From: Anaerolineales bacterium
Lineage (GTDB): Bacteria > Chloroflexota > Anaerolineae > Anaerolineales > DRMV01
Reading direction: 5' to 3'
DNA length: 33,271 bases
Assembly (NCBI GenBank): GCA_026996855.1
Contig: JALWJZ010000107.1
Span: forward strand, 1-33,271
The translations under genes and the position numbers were made by a program. The notes under the pieces were generated by a model. The model was not told the origin of the DNA. It saw nothing but the letters and a program-made list of their open reading frames with translations, and did not search any database. Below, in pieces: positions 23,532 through 31,372 of this stretch (position 1 is its first letter; every line of letters starts with the position of its first letter).

Positions 23532-25837
23532 AAGTCGGCGAGCCGCTTCCCCTATGGCGACGGTACCCCGCCCTCTTTCTCGCCCTGGCTTGGCTGGTCG
23601 GGCAGGCCTTGGCCGCGTGGCATCCACGACCCTGGCTCTGGTGGGCCGGGGTCGTGTCTTCGGGGGTAGGGTGGCTGTTGCTCTGGCCCGATGTGCGCCG
23701 ACGGCTTCGGCATCCCGGGCTGCAGGCCTGGGGAGCCTTTCTGGGCCTGGCGCTGGTGATAGGGGGAGACGGCGGGTGGCGCTGGGCCGTGGCCCAGAGA
23801 ATGCCGCCCTCGGTGAAAACGTTGCAGGCCGCAGCGGCCCAGGGGGCCTCGGTGCGCCTGGTCGGCCAGGTGGCCGCGCCACCCCGATGGAAAGGCGACC
23901 GCCTTCTGGTGGTGATCGAGGCCCAGGCGCTGCGCTGGCCGCCGACCGCGCCGTCGCGACCGGTTCAGGGCCGGGTGCTGGTCTCCTGGTGGCGAAGCCA
24001 GGCTCCGAACCTGGCCTACGGCGATGTGGTCCTGTTGTACGGGCGACTGGCGCAACCCCCCCGGGGAAGCACCTTCGACTATCGCACGCACTTGGCCCGA
24101 CGCGGCATCTATGCCGAAATGCAATCCCCGCGCGTGGGCGTGCTGCAGCGAAACGCGGGGCATCCCGTGGTCGCGGCCATCTTCCGCCTGCGCGAAAAGG
24201 CCTACACCGCGGTGCAGCGTCTGTGGCCCCTCCCCGAAGCCGGTTTCTTCGCGGGTATCCTGTTGGGTCTCGATTCAGCCATCCCCGAAAGCACCTACGC
24301 CGCGTTTCGAACCACGGGCACGGCCCACGTTCTGGTCATCAGCGGTTTCAACATTGCCATCGTGAGCGCCCTGGTCCTGGGGCTGTTTCGCCGGGTGCTG
24401 CCCACGGGATGGGCCGCACTGCTCACCGGGGCCGCGGTCGCGGGTTACACGGTGCTGGTGGGTGGCGAGCCACCAGTGGTGCGCGCGGCCCTGATGGGCA
24501 GTCTGGCCCTGCTGGCTCGCCACCTGGGGCGACGCTCCCACGGTTTCACCGCGCTGGCCGTCGTGGCCGCCCTGATGACGGCCTGGAAACCCCAACTGCT
24601 GCTGGACGTGTCCTTCCAACTCTCCTTCGCAGCCACTCTGGGTCTCCTTGCATACGGCCAGACATGGGTCGAAGGCTTCGAACGGCTGGTCGCACGGTGG
24701 CTCCCCCAACCCTGGCCCAGGAAACTGAGCGGCCCTGTGGGGGAGTTCCTCCTGCTCACCCTGGCGGCCCAGGTGGCGGTGCTTCCCATTACCGTAGGAC
24801 ACTTCGGGGAGGTTTCTCCCATCGCGCTGCTGGCCAATCCGTTGATTCTGCCCGTCCAGACCCTCCTCATGGTGCTGGGTGGCCTGGCCCTGCTGGGGGA
24901 AATGACCCTGCCGGGAAGCGGGCGGCTTCTGGCCTGGATGGCCTGGCCCTGGGCTGTGTACACCATTCGAGTCGTCGAAGCCTGCGCCCGGCTTCCCGGT
25001 GCCTCCTGGCCCGTGGATGCGCCCACCTTTCTGACCGCCTATGCCATGGTCTGGGCCGCCCTGTCCCTGCCACCCCTGCGCAAACGGCTCCGTCGTTCCC
25101 CCCGCTGGGCCTGGGTGGCCGGGCTTTGGGCCCTCAACGCAATGCTCTGGGGGGCCACGGCCCGCCAGGCCCTTCTGACCCCGTTGTTGCGAGTATGGTT
25201 GGTGCCCGCTTCCGCCTCCACTGCCGTACTGGTGCAACCGCCCACGGGCGAGGCCATCCTGGTCAACGGCGGTGACTCGGGCATAGCCCTGAACGACGCG
25301 TTGGGACGCATCCTGGGTTCCGGCGGCTCCCTGGACTGGTGGGTGGTCGCCTCTTCCCACCGCCACGATGTGGCAGGCCTGCTGGCCGCGCTGGAACAAC
25401 ATCCACCCAAGCACGTGCTTTGGGTCCCGCGCACACGACAAGGCGCCCCCCTGCGTCGCCTGCATCACCGCCTGACCGAACAGGGTATCCCCCTCCATTC
25501 GGCTGCCCAAGAAGACGCCCTCTGTTGGGAAGCATCGGGCTGCCTGCAAATCGTCGGCCCAGCAGCCGGTAGCGCACATGTGCTGTTGCGCTGGCGCGGC
25601 TTTGCCCTGTGGCTGGCCTGGCCCGGCCTGCCCGACCCCCGTCTTCTGCCAACCCCTTCCACCCTCGTGTTGGCTCCGGGCCGAAACGCCCACGGCTCCG
25701 GGTCTACACCCACCCCGGGCACCCTGTACCTGCCCTCTGGAAATTCCTACTCCTCCGAGGCCTTACCCTTGCCCCAACATTCGGGCCTGGTGCTGATTAC
25801 CGATGGGGACCGATTGTGGATGTTCACCCTACCATAG
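23528..25837 (+). CDS. comEC: ComEC/Rec2 DNA-uptake channel protein with degenerate C-terminal hydrolase domain
   Basis: 769 residues. ComEC is the inner-membrane channel that passes single-stranded DNA into the cell during natural transformation. An N-terminal DUF4131 region (about 20-195) includes an OB-like part 'ASVRLVGQVAAPPRWKGDRL'. The Competence domain starts with 'FFAGILLGLDSAIPESTYAA' and contains the family hallmark 'GTAHVLVISGFNIAIVSAL' (near residue 270) and 'LLLDVSFQLSFAATLGLLAY'. The C-terminal part has the layout of a metallo-beta-lactamase domain ('EAILVNGGDSG', 'VVASSHRHDVAGLLAAL' near 611), but the HxHxDH metal site is reduced to SHRHD. ATG 23528 overlaps the transpeptidase stop (ATGA). 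No other competence genes lie in the window. Confidence 0.93.
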   Translation: MKVGEPLPLWRRYPALFLALAWLVGQALAAWHPRPWLWWAGVVSSGVGWLLLWPDVRRRLRHPGLQAWGAFLGLALVIGGDGGWRWAVAQRMPPSVKTLQAAAAQGASVRLVGQVAAPPRWKGDRLLVVIEAQALRWPPTAPSRPVQGRVLVSWWRSQAPNLAYGDVVLLYGRLAQPPRGSTFDYRTHLARRGIYAEMQSPRVGVLQRNAGHPVVAAIFRLREKAYTAVQRLWPLPEAGFFAGILLGLDSAIPESTYAAFRTTGTAHVLVISGFNIAIVSALVLGLFRRVLPTGWAALLTGAAVAGYTVLVGGEPPVVRAALMGSLALLARHLGRRSHGFTALAVVAALMTAWKPQLLLDVSFQLSFAATLGLLAYGQTWVEGFERLVARWLPQPWPRKLSGPVGEFLLLTLAAQVAVLPITVGHFGEVSPIALLANPLILPVQTLLMVLGGLALLGEMTLPGSGRLLAWMAWPWAVYTIRVVEACARLPGASWPVDAPTFLTAYAMVWAALSLPPLRKRLRRSPRWAWVAGLWALNAMLWGATARQALLTPLLRVWLVPASASTAVLVQPPTGEAILVNGGDSGIALNDALGRILGSGGSLDWWVVASSHRHDVAGLLAALEQHPPKHVLWVPRTRQGAPLRRLHHRLTEQGIPLHSAAQEDALCWEASGCLQIVGPAAGSAHVLLRWRGFALWLAWPGLPDPRLLPTPSTLVLAPGRNAHGSGSTPTPGTLYLPSGNSYSSEALPLPQHSGLVLITDGDRLWMFTLP

Positions 25838-25891
25838 ACCCTTTCTTTCCGACTTTTCAATGAGAGTTGTGTGAAAAGCCCCATAGCGTCC

Positions 25892-25920
25892 TTGACACCC
25901 TTATCCCAGGAAGTTATAAA
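25892..25920 (+). promoter_or_regulatory. Near-consensus promoter of the Roadblock-V4R pair
   Basis: TTGACA (25892-25897) is followed after 17 nt by TATAAA (25915-25920). This is the best sigma-70 match in the window. The transcript would have a leader of about 87 nt. Confidence 0.8.
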
Positions 25921-25942
25921 GTAGAAGACTTCAACGTCTACC

Positions 25943-25961
25943 TTTGCCCGCATCGGGCAAA
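25943..25961 (+). promoter_or_regulatory. Hairpin in the 5' leader of the Roadblock gene
   Basis: TTTGCCCG-CAT-CGGGCAAA is a perfect 8-bp stem with a 3-nt loop, about 23-41 nt into the expected transcript and about 50 nt before the start codon. It may stabilise the mRNA or control read-through; A, not T, follows it, so it is not a terminator on this strand. Confidence 0.5.
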
Positions 25962-26012
25962 ACCGGTTGTTTATCTTTGACCCCATTTCACCCCACTTTG
26001 AGGAGGGTAGCC

Positions 26013-26384
26013 TTGGCTAAGTCACGTGCGCAACTCATGGTAGAGCGTCTGCGGGAACTGCAGGCTTCGTCGCCCGATATTGAGGCCTCGGCGGTGGTTA
26101 GCATCGATGGTCTGCCCATCGCCTCGGCTTTGCCTCAGAACATCGAGGAAGACCGGGTTTCCGCCATGTCCGCGGCCATGCTTTCCCTGGGTGAACGCAT
26201 TGCCGCCGAATTGGGCCGGGGACGCCTGGACCAGGTGTACATCAAGGGAGAAAACGGTTACGTCATTCTGATGGCCATTGGAGAAGAGGCGGTGCTCACC
26301 GTGCTCGCCCGAGAACAATCCAAACTGGGCTTGATCTTCCTGGACATGCGCCGCGCCGTGGAAGACCTGGCTCGTCTGTTGTGA
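26013..26384 (+). CDS. Roadblock/LC7 domain protein
   Basis: 123 residues, starting at TTG 26013 with GGAGG six bases upstream; the open frame continues upstream only through the leader. The Roadblock/LC7 fold (MglB-like) is visible in 'MVERLRELQASSPDIEASAV', 'VSIDGLPIASALPQNIEEDR', 'VSAMSAAMLSLGERIAAELG', 'QVYIKGENGYVILMAIGEEA' and 'LTVLAREQSKLGLIFLDMRR'. Family members regulate small Ras-like GTPases or act as dimeric scaffolds; no GTPase gene lies nearby. It is followed after 79 nt by the V4R gene and probably co-transcribed with it from a strong promoter. The partner is unknown. Confidence 0.92.
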   Translation: MAKSRAQLMVERLRELQASSPDIEASAVVSIDGLPIASALPQNIEEDRVSAMSAAMLSLGERIAAELGRGRLDQVYIKGENGYVILMAIGEEAVLTVLAREQSKLGLIFLDMRRAVEDLARLL

Positions 26385-26463
26385 TCCAACCGCCTTCGAA
26401 CAACACGGCCGATAGGGGGAGGAGGGGCGTTGTGGTCAAATCCGTTAAACGCGAGGTGAAAAT

Positions 26464-27138
26464 ATGGTGAAAGAAGAGAAACAACAGGAAACCACAAAGC
26501 GGCTGATTCCTCCCAGCGGCTATTACTACCCAAACAAAATCGCCCGCATCACCTTCCAGGCATTGGAAGAGGTCATGGGGCCGCAAGGGTTCCGGGCGCT
26601 GTTGCGCCTGGCCAAGATGGACCATTACCTGGATTCGCCTCCCCCGAACGACCTGGAACGCGAGTTTGACTTTGCCGACTTCTCGGCGCTGAACTGGGGG
26701 CTTGAGCAGATGTACGGTCCGCGCGGTGGCCGTGGTCTGGCCCTGCGCGCGGGGCGTGCGGCTTTTGCCGAAGGCTTGCGTAATTTCGGTGCCCTGGCCG
26801 GCGTGGGCGACCTGGCCTTCCGCATGTTGCCCCTGAAGACCAAACTGCGCATCGGCCTCATGGCCATGGCCCGCATCTTCAGCCAGATGAGCGACCAGGT
26901 CACCGACGTGGTGGAAGAGGAAGACCGCTTTGTGTACACCATCTACCGATGCCCGGTTTGCTGGGGCCGCCAGGGCACCTCGGACCGACCGGTGTGTTAT
27001 ATGGCCGTGGGCTTGTTGCAAGAAGGCCTCAAATGGGTTTCGGGCGGTAAAGAATTCCGGGTGTACGAGTCCAAGTGCATTGCCAAGGGCGACGACGTCT
27101 GTGAGTTCATCATCATGAAAGAACCGCTGGAAGAATGA
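26464..27138 (+). CDS. V4R (4-vinyl-reductase-like) sensor-domain protein
   Basis: 224 residues. The C-terminal half is a V4R domain, a ligand-binding fold shared by BchJ, XylR-type activators and TRAPP/Bet3-like proteins: 'YRCPVCWGRQ' (near residue 160), 'CYMAVGLLQEGLKWV', and 'YESKCIAKGDDVCEFIIM', with four or five cysteines at the positions often conserved for metal or ligand binding. The N-terminal half is helical ('ITFQALEEVMGPQGFRALLR'). There is no DNA-binding or catalytic domain, so it is likely a stand-alone sensor. ATG 26464 has GAGGTGAAAAT upstream. Its neighbour is the Roadblock protein; a response regulator follows after 304 nt. The signal is unknown. Confidence 0.88.
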   Translation: MVKEEKQQETTKRLIPPSGYYYPNKIARITFQALEEVMGPQGFRALLRLAKMDHYLDSPPPNDLEREFDFADFSALNWGLEQMYGPRGGRGLALRAGRAAFAEGLRNFGALAGVGDLAFRMLPLKTKLRIGLMAMARIFSQMSDQVTDVVEEEDRFVYTIYRCPVCWGRQGTSDRPVCYMAVGLLQEGLKWVSGGKEFRVYESKCIAKGDDVCEFIIMKEPLEE

Positions 27139-27206
27139 TCGCAGTGATCGCGACGCTCCGGGGAAGCGTTGTCCACAGGAGTCGTTTCTTCCTCGAAAAG
27201 CGCCGA

Positions 27207-27286
27207 CGCACCTTTTCCCATCCTTCCAAGACCTGACGAAAAGGTGCGTACGCACCGGTCAAGGGCGGGTGCTTGCGCACCTTTTT
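27207..27286 (+). terminator. Nested inverted repeats: terminator with competing hairpin
   Basis: Three related segments: CGCACCTTTT (27207-27216), AAAAGGTGCG (27239-27248) and CGCACCTTTTT (27276-27286). Segment 2 pairs perfectly with segment 1 (11 bp counting the flanking C-G) or with segment 3. The 2:3 pairing runs into a T-run on the plus strand and would terminate the Roadblock-V4R transcript. On the minus strand the same DNA also shows a stem followed by T. Between them GGTGCGTACGCACC (27243-27256) is itself a palindrome. This is the main content of the 304-base gap between the V4R gene and the response regulator; in the remainder I see nothing definite. Confidence 0.65.
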
Positions 27287-27442
27287 GCTTGGTAGGGACC
27301 AAAAGGGGCCGCAAAGGCTCGAGCCGGGGAGAGAAAGAAACGGCGCACTTGGGATGTTTTCCGTAGCCTACCCTCAGGAGCGCAGCAAATACCCTTTCGG
27401 TCACCAAGCCCCTCCCATCCCCTGCTCCAAGGATGGACTGCG

Positions 27443-28297
27443 ATGGAAGAACGCCCCCGCATTCTCTTCATCGACGACGACGTAACGCTGGTGGATATGC
27501 TGCGGGCTTATCTGGAAAATTACGGCTTTGAACTCCTCGCAGCCCATACCGGCACCGACGGTATCCACAAAGCCCAAACCGAAATGCCGGACTTGATTCT
27601 GCTGGACATCAACCTCCCGGACATGAGCGGTTACGACGTGGCCCAGCGCCTTCATCACCATCCTCGCACCCAACTCATCCCCATCATTTTTCTTACGGAA
27701 ATTCGCGACAAGCCTTCCCGGCTGCACGGTCTGCGCCTGGGAGCGGACGATTACATCACCAAACCCTTCGATTTGCACGAACTCCGCTTGCGCATCCGCA
27801 ACACCCTTTCCGCGGGGAAGCGGGTGCACCAATATTTCCCCACCGAACTCCCCTCCCCGGGCCTCATGGCCCAGGCCGTGGAAGAACGGCTCCAGGCCGA
27901 TACCTCCTGGGCTTTGCTGGGCATCTTTTTGCGCAACTTCGACCGCTTTCGCATGGAATACGGCTCGCTGGCGGCCAACGATACCCTGCAGGCCCTGGGA
28001 AAGTTGCTGCAATACGTGGTGCGCAACCAGGCCTACAGCGAGGATGTGGTCGGTCACCTTTCCACGCAAGATTTCGTCATTCTGACCGAGCCCGAGCGTT
28101 TGAAAACCTACCGCAAGGCCGTGGAAGAAACCCTGGTGCCCAAGCTCTCCTTTTTCTACCCCTGGGAAGACTGGGCAAACCTGCCCGAAAATCAGCGCCT
28201 GTCCATTCGCATGGCCGAACTGACCGAGAAGGACGGTGTCTTCGCCTCCGCGGAAGAGGCCTTTTCGGCTTTGCGAGGGCGCGCGGAAGTCCCTTGA
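27443..28297 (+). CDS. Response regulator with degenerate GGDEF-like domain
   Basis: 284 residues. Residues about 5-120 are a receiver domain: acidic pocket 'FIDDDVTL', phospho-acceptor Asp55 in 'LILLDINLPDMSG', Thr85 in 'IIFLTEIRDK' and Lys107 in 'DYITKPFDLHEL'. Residues about 155-280 follow the pattern of a diguanylate cyclase: 'LLGIFLRNFDRFRMEYGSLA' resembles the DLDxFKxxND strand-helix, and 'EDVVGHLSTQDFVIL' occupies the position of 'DxxxRxGGDEFxIL'. The GGDEF signature is replaced by STQDF (207-211), so cyclase activity is very unlikely; it may bind nucleotide or a protein. AAGGA lies eight bases before ATG 27443. No histidine kinase lies in the window. Confidence 0.85.
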   Translation: MEERPRILFIDDDVTLVDMLRAYLENYGFELLAAHTGTDGIHKAQTEMPDLILLDINLPDMSGYDVAQRLHHHPRTQLIPIIFLTEIRDKPSRLHGLRLGADDYITKPFDLHELRLRIRNTLSAGKRVHQYFPTELPSPGLMAQAVEERLQADTSWALLGIFLRNFDRFRMEYGSLAANDTLQALGKLLQYVVRNQAYSEDVVGHLSTQDFVILTEPERLKTYRKAVEETLVPKLSFFYPWEDWANLPENQRLSIRMAELTEKDGVFASAEEAFSALRGRAEVP

Positions 28298-28396
28298 ACA
28301 CGGTGAACATTCCCCACCGCAGGCTTCCACGCACCTTTTCCTGGGAGCGCACACCTGCCCATCTACCAAAAAGCGTTTTCGGACCGAGGAAAAATC

Positions 28397-29143
28397 GTGA
28401 CCCTCTGGATTGTGGTTCCCACTTACAACGAAGCAGAAAACCTGCCGCGGCTTCTGGAGCGCCTGTTTGCCCTGCCCCTGCAGATGCACGTACTCATCGT
28501 GGATGACAACAGCCCGGACGGCACCGGCCGGGTGGCCGAAAACCTGCGCCAGGTGTACCCCGGTCGCCTGGAGGTGCTCCACCGCCGGGAAAAACTCGGG
28601 CTTGGGCCGGCCTATCGGGCAGGCTTTCGCTACGTCCTGGAGCGGGGAGCCACGGTCATTGGGCAGATGGATGCCGACCTTTCGCATCCACCGGAGCGCC
28701 TGCCCGCGCTGTGGGAACGACTGCGCGAGGCCGACGTGGCCCTGGGGTCCCGCTACGTGCCCGGTGGCGGGCTGGACCCCAACTGGAGTTGGTGGCGCAA
28801 ATTCCTCTCCTGGGGCGGCAACTTGTATGCCCGTACGCTGCTGGGCCTGCCCATACGCGACGTGACGGGCGGTTATCGCCTTTGGAAACGGACGGTTCTG
28901 GAGCACATCCCTCTGGACCGAGTACAATCTACGGGGTATGTCTTTCAGGTGGAAATGATTTACCTGGCCCACCGGTTGGGGTTTCGCATCGTAGAGGTGC
29001 CCATCTTCTTCCGCGACCGCCAATGGGGCACATCCAAGATGTCCTTCGCGGTGCAGCGGGAAGCCGCCCTTGCCGTGCTGGCCTTGCGGTGGCGCTGGCG
29101 GCACTTGAAAAAAGCACCCACCTCCGAGCCAGGGCTTCGGTAA
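28397..29143 (+). CDS. Polyprenol monophosphomannose synthase-like GT2 glycosyltransferase
   Basis: 248 residues from a GTG start with GAGGAAAAATC upstream. It resembles the DPM1/Ppm1 family, which transfers mannose (or another hexose) from a nucleotide sugar to polyprenyl phosphate at the inner face of the membrane. Motifs are 'VVPTYNEAENLPRLLERL', 'VLIVDDNSPDGTG', 'LGLGPAYRAGFRYV', the metal-binding 'MDADLSHPPERL', 'DVTGGYRLWKR' and 'QWGTSKM'. It has no C-terminal membrane domain, like eukaryotic DPM1 catalytic subunits that need an anchor. Its product could serve as donor for GT39-type enzymes such as the one at 2062-3699; that link is inference. The next gene begins 25 nt downstream. Confidence 0.9.
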   Translation: MTLWIVVPTYNEAENLPRLLERLFALPLQMHVLIVDDNSPDGTGRVAENLRQVYPGRLEVLHRREKLGLGPAYRAGFRYVLERGATVIGQMDADLSHPPERLPALWERLREADVALGSRYVPGGGLDPNWSWWRKFLSWGGNLYARTLLGLPIRDVTGGYRLWKRTVLEHIPLDRVQSTGYVFQVEMIYLAHRLGFRIVEVPIFFRDRQWGTSKMSFAVQREAALAVLALRWRWRHLKKAPTSEPGLR

Positions 29144-29168
29144 AATCTTTTCATCTTGGGAGCAATCC

Positions 29169-30008
29169 ATGCCGCCTTTGGTTACCATCGTAACCCCTTC
29201 GTACAACCAGGCCGCCTTTCTGGAGCACACCATCCGCTCGGTGCTGGCCCAGGATTACCCCCACATCGAGTACATCATCGTGGACGGCGGCTCCACCGAC
29301 GGAAGCGTGGACATCCTTCGCAAGTACGAGAAACACCTGGCCTGGTGGGTTTCGGAGCCGGACCGGGGCCAGAGCCACGCCATTCGCAAAGGCTTCGAGC
29401 GGGCCAGGGGCGACATCCTGGCCTGGCTCAACTCCGACGACCTGTACACCCCCTACGCGGTGCGGGAGGCGGTGGAATTCCTGGAGCGCCACCCCGACGT
29501 GGGCATGGTGTACGCCGACGCCCTGTACATCGACGAAGAGGGCTACGTATTGGGGAAGTTCCCGGCCGCGCAAACCGACTACCGCCGCATGATGCGGGGC
29601 TACGTGCATATTCCCCAGGCCACCACCTTTTTCCGCGCCTCGGTCTATCGGGAAGTCGGCCCCTTGCGGGAGGACATGTACTACGCGTTCGATTACGACC
29701 TGTGGGTGCGCATCGCCAAACGCTACCCCATCCGATACGTGCCTCGCTTGTGGGCCTACTTCCGCATCCACCTGAACTCCAAAACCGTGGCCGGCGACGA
29801 CCGCTGCTGGCCCGATATGTGGAGGGTGTACCGGGAACAGGGCGGGGGCTTGCTTTCCATCATGGCGCTCAAGTACGTGGTGCGCCAGGCCATCGGCCCG
29901 TGGTGGCGCTGGCGTCGCAAGCGCTGGCTGGCCCGGGGGCGCCGGAGGGCCGCGGAGCGGGTGGTGGGACCTCGCCTGCCCTGGGAAGCGGAGGATCCCT
30001 CCGCCTGA
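29169..30008 (+). CDS. GT2 family glycosyltransferase
   Basis: 279 residues. A GT-A fold is visible: 'LVTIVTPSYNQAAFLEHTIR', 'EYIIVDGGSTDGSVDIL', 'WWVSEPDRGQSHAIRKGF' and 'ARGDILAWLNSDDLY', with the metal-binding DD pair. 'HIPQATTFFRASVYREVG' and 'YAFDYDLWVRIAKRY' (acceptor side) are typical of WcaA/rhamnosyltransferase-like GT2 enzymes of polysaccharide synthesis. The C-terminal tail is Arg/Trp-rich ('WWRWRRKRWLARGRRR'), perhaps binding the membrane surface. GGGAG lies eight bases before ATG 29169. It is probably in one operon with the preceding synthase. Donor and acceptor are unknown. Confidence 0.9.
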   Translation: MPPLVTIVTPSYNQAAFLEHTIRSVLAQDYPHIEYIIVDGGSTDGSVDILRKYEKHLAWWVSEPDRGQSHAIRKGFERARGDILAWLNSDDLYTPYAVREAVEFLERHPDVGMVYADALYIDEEGYVLGKFPAAQTDYRRMMRGYVHIPQATTFFRASVYREVGPLREDMYYAFDYDLWVRIAKRYPIRYVPRLWAYFRIHLNSKTVAGDDRCWPDMWRVYREQGGGLLSIMALKYVVRQAIGPWWRWRRKRWLARGRRRAAERVVGPRLPWEAEDPSA

Positions 30009-30078
30009 GTCCAATGTGCAGGGGTACACCCCCTCAGGCACGGCAGGTCTTTCCTTTTGGGGAAGACGGAAGCATCCC

Positions 30079-31326
30079 CTATCCCGTAGGCACTGCCTTC
30101 TCCAAAGCGTCCAGTGTGGGGGCGATGACGGGCGCGGGCGGCACGGCCTGAAGCGCGGCCTCGGGGTCTTTCAAACCACTCCCCGTGAGCAACAGCACCA
30201 CCGGGTCTTCCGGTGAAACCAGGCCCTGGTCGCGTGCCTTCCACAGCCCGGCCAGGGACGCGGCCGCGGCGGGTTCCACGAACCAGCCATAACGGCCCAG
30301 GGTCTGCATGGCCTGCAAAATCTCCCCGTCGGAAACCACCACGTAGTGCCCGTGGGTTTCCCGTACCGCGCGCAAGGCCCGGTAGCCGTCCCGAGGCAGG
30401 TTCACCGAAATGCTATCCGCCACCGTGCGGGCTTCCACCGGCTCGATGCGCCCCTTGCCCTGCGTAAAAGCCCGGGCAATGGCCGCGCTCCCTTCTGCCT
30501 GCACCCCGAAAAGGCGGGGAAGGGCTTCCAGCCACCCCAGTTGGTGCAAATCCCAAAAGCCTTTGTACAACCCGGAAATGATGTTGCCGTCCCCTACGGG
30601 CACGAAAAGGACCCAGGGGCGTTTGGTGCGTACCTGGCGCAACAGTTGCTCCCATATCTCAAAGGCCGCGGTTTTCTTTCCCTCCGTGGTGAAAGGGTTG
30701 TAACCCGTATTTCGGCAGAACCAGCCCCAACGTTCCGCGGCCTTCACGGAAAGGTCATAGGCGTCGTCGTAGGAGCCATCCACCAGCACCACCTGCGCAC
30801 CGTACATGAGCAACTGGGCGATTTTGGGCCGAGGTGCCGTGCGGGGGGCCAGAATCACCGCCCGCTGCCCCACACTGGCAGCCAGACCGGCCAGGGCCGC
30901 GCCCGCGTTCCCCGTAGACGCGGTCACCACCACCTGGGCGCGGATTTCTCGGGCCCGGGCCAGGACCACCGCGCTGGCCCGGTCCTTGAAGGAAGCCGTG
31001 GGGTTGGGGCTTTCGTCTTTCACCCACAGGTAGGGAAAACCCAAAGCCGCCCGCAGCCGCGGTGCTTCCTCCAGAGGCGTAAACCCAACCCGGCGCAGCG
31101 GCGTTCCGTGGCCCCCCGGATCGTCCACAGGGAGCAAGGGGAGGTAGCGCCACAGGGAAGGCTCCCCGGTCTGCCAAAGATGGGCCGGGCGCAATTGCCG
31201 ACGCAGCGCGGCATAATCCAAAAGTACATCCAGATTGTGCCCGTCATGGGGGCAGGTGTAGGTCACCTGGTGCGGCTCGAATTCCCGCCCGCAAAAGGAA
31301 CAGCGAAAGGTGAAAGCGGGTTTCAT
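30079..31326 (-). CDS. thrC: Threonine synthase
   Basis: 415 residues. It converts O-phosphohomoserine to threonine with pyridoxal phosphate. The N-terminus has a zinc-ribbon-like CxxC ... CxH (C9, C12, C25, H27) found in the class of threonine synthases with a short N-terminal extension. The PLP lysine is K114 in 'ESPNPTASFKDRASAVVLA'. The phosphate loop 'ASTGNAGAALAGLAA', 'FVPVGDGNIISGLYKGF', 'RTVADSISVNLPRDGYRALR' and 'VVLLLTGSGLKD' complete the fold. ATG 31326 has AAGGGG six bases upstream. It is 46 nt downstream of the coiled-coil nuclease-like gene on the same strand. It converges with the GT2 gene; in the 70-nt gap there is a short GGGG-TACA-CCCC stem but no convincing terminator. Confidence 0.94.
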   Translation of the reverse strand: MKPAFTFRCSFCGREFEPHQVTYTCPHDGHNLDVLLDYAALRRQLRPAHLWQTGEPSLWRYLPLLPVDDPGGHGTPLRRVGFTPLEEAPRLRAALGFPYLWVKDESPNPTASFKDRASAVVLARAREIRAQVVVTASTGNAGAALAGLAASVGQRAVILAPRTAPRPKIAQLLMYGAQVVLVDGSYDDAYDLSVKAAERWGWFCRNTGYNPFTTEGKKTAAFEIWEQLLRQVRTKRPWVLFVPVGDGNIISGLYKGFWDLHQLGWLEALPRLFGVQAEGSAAIARAFTQGKGRIEPVEARTVADSISVNLPRDGYRALRAVRETHGHYVVVSDGEILQAMQTLGRYGWFVEPAAAASLAGLWKARDQGLVSPEDPVVLLLTGSGLKDPEAALQAVPPAPVIAPTLDALEKAVPTG

Positions 31327-31372
31327 GTCAGGCCCCTTGGGGAAAATTCACGAAAGTGGGCACGGCTCCCGG

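Noticed and set aside
28298-28396. Fifth copy of the dispersed repeat
   Set aside because: It contains only the short string CCACGCACCTTTT shared with copy 4 and lacks the other blocks.
30009-30078. Terminator between the GT2 gene and thrC
   Set aside because: Only a 4-bp GGGG/CCCC stem; too weak to call.
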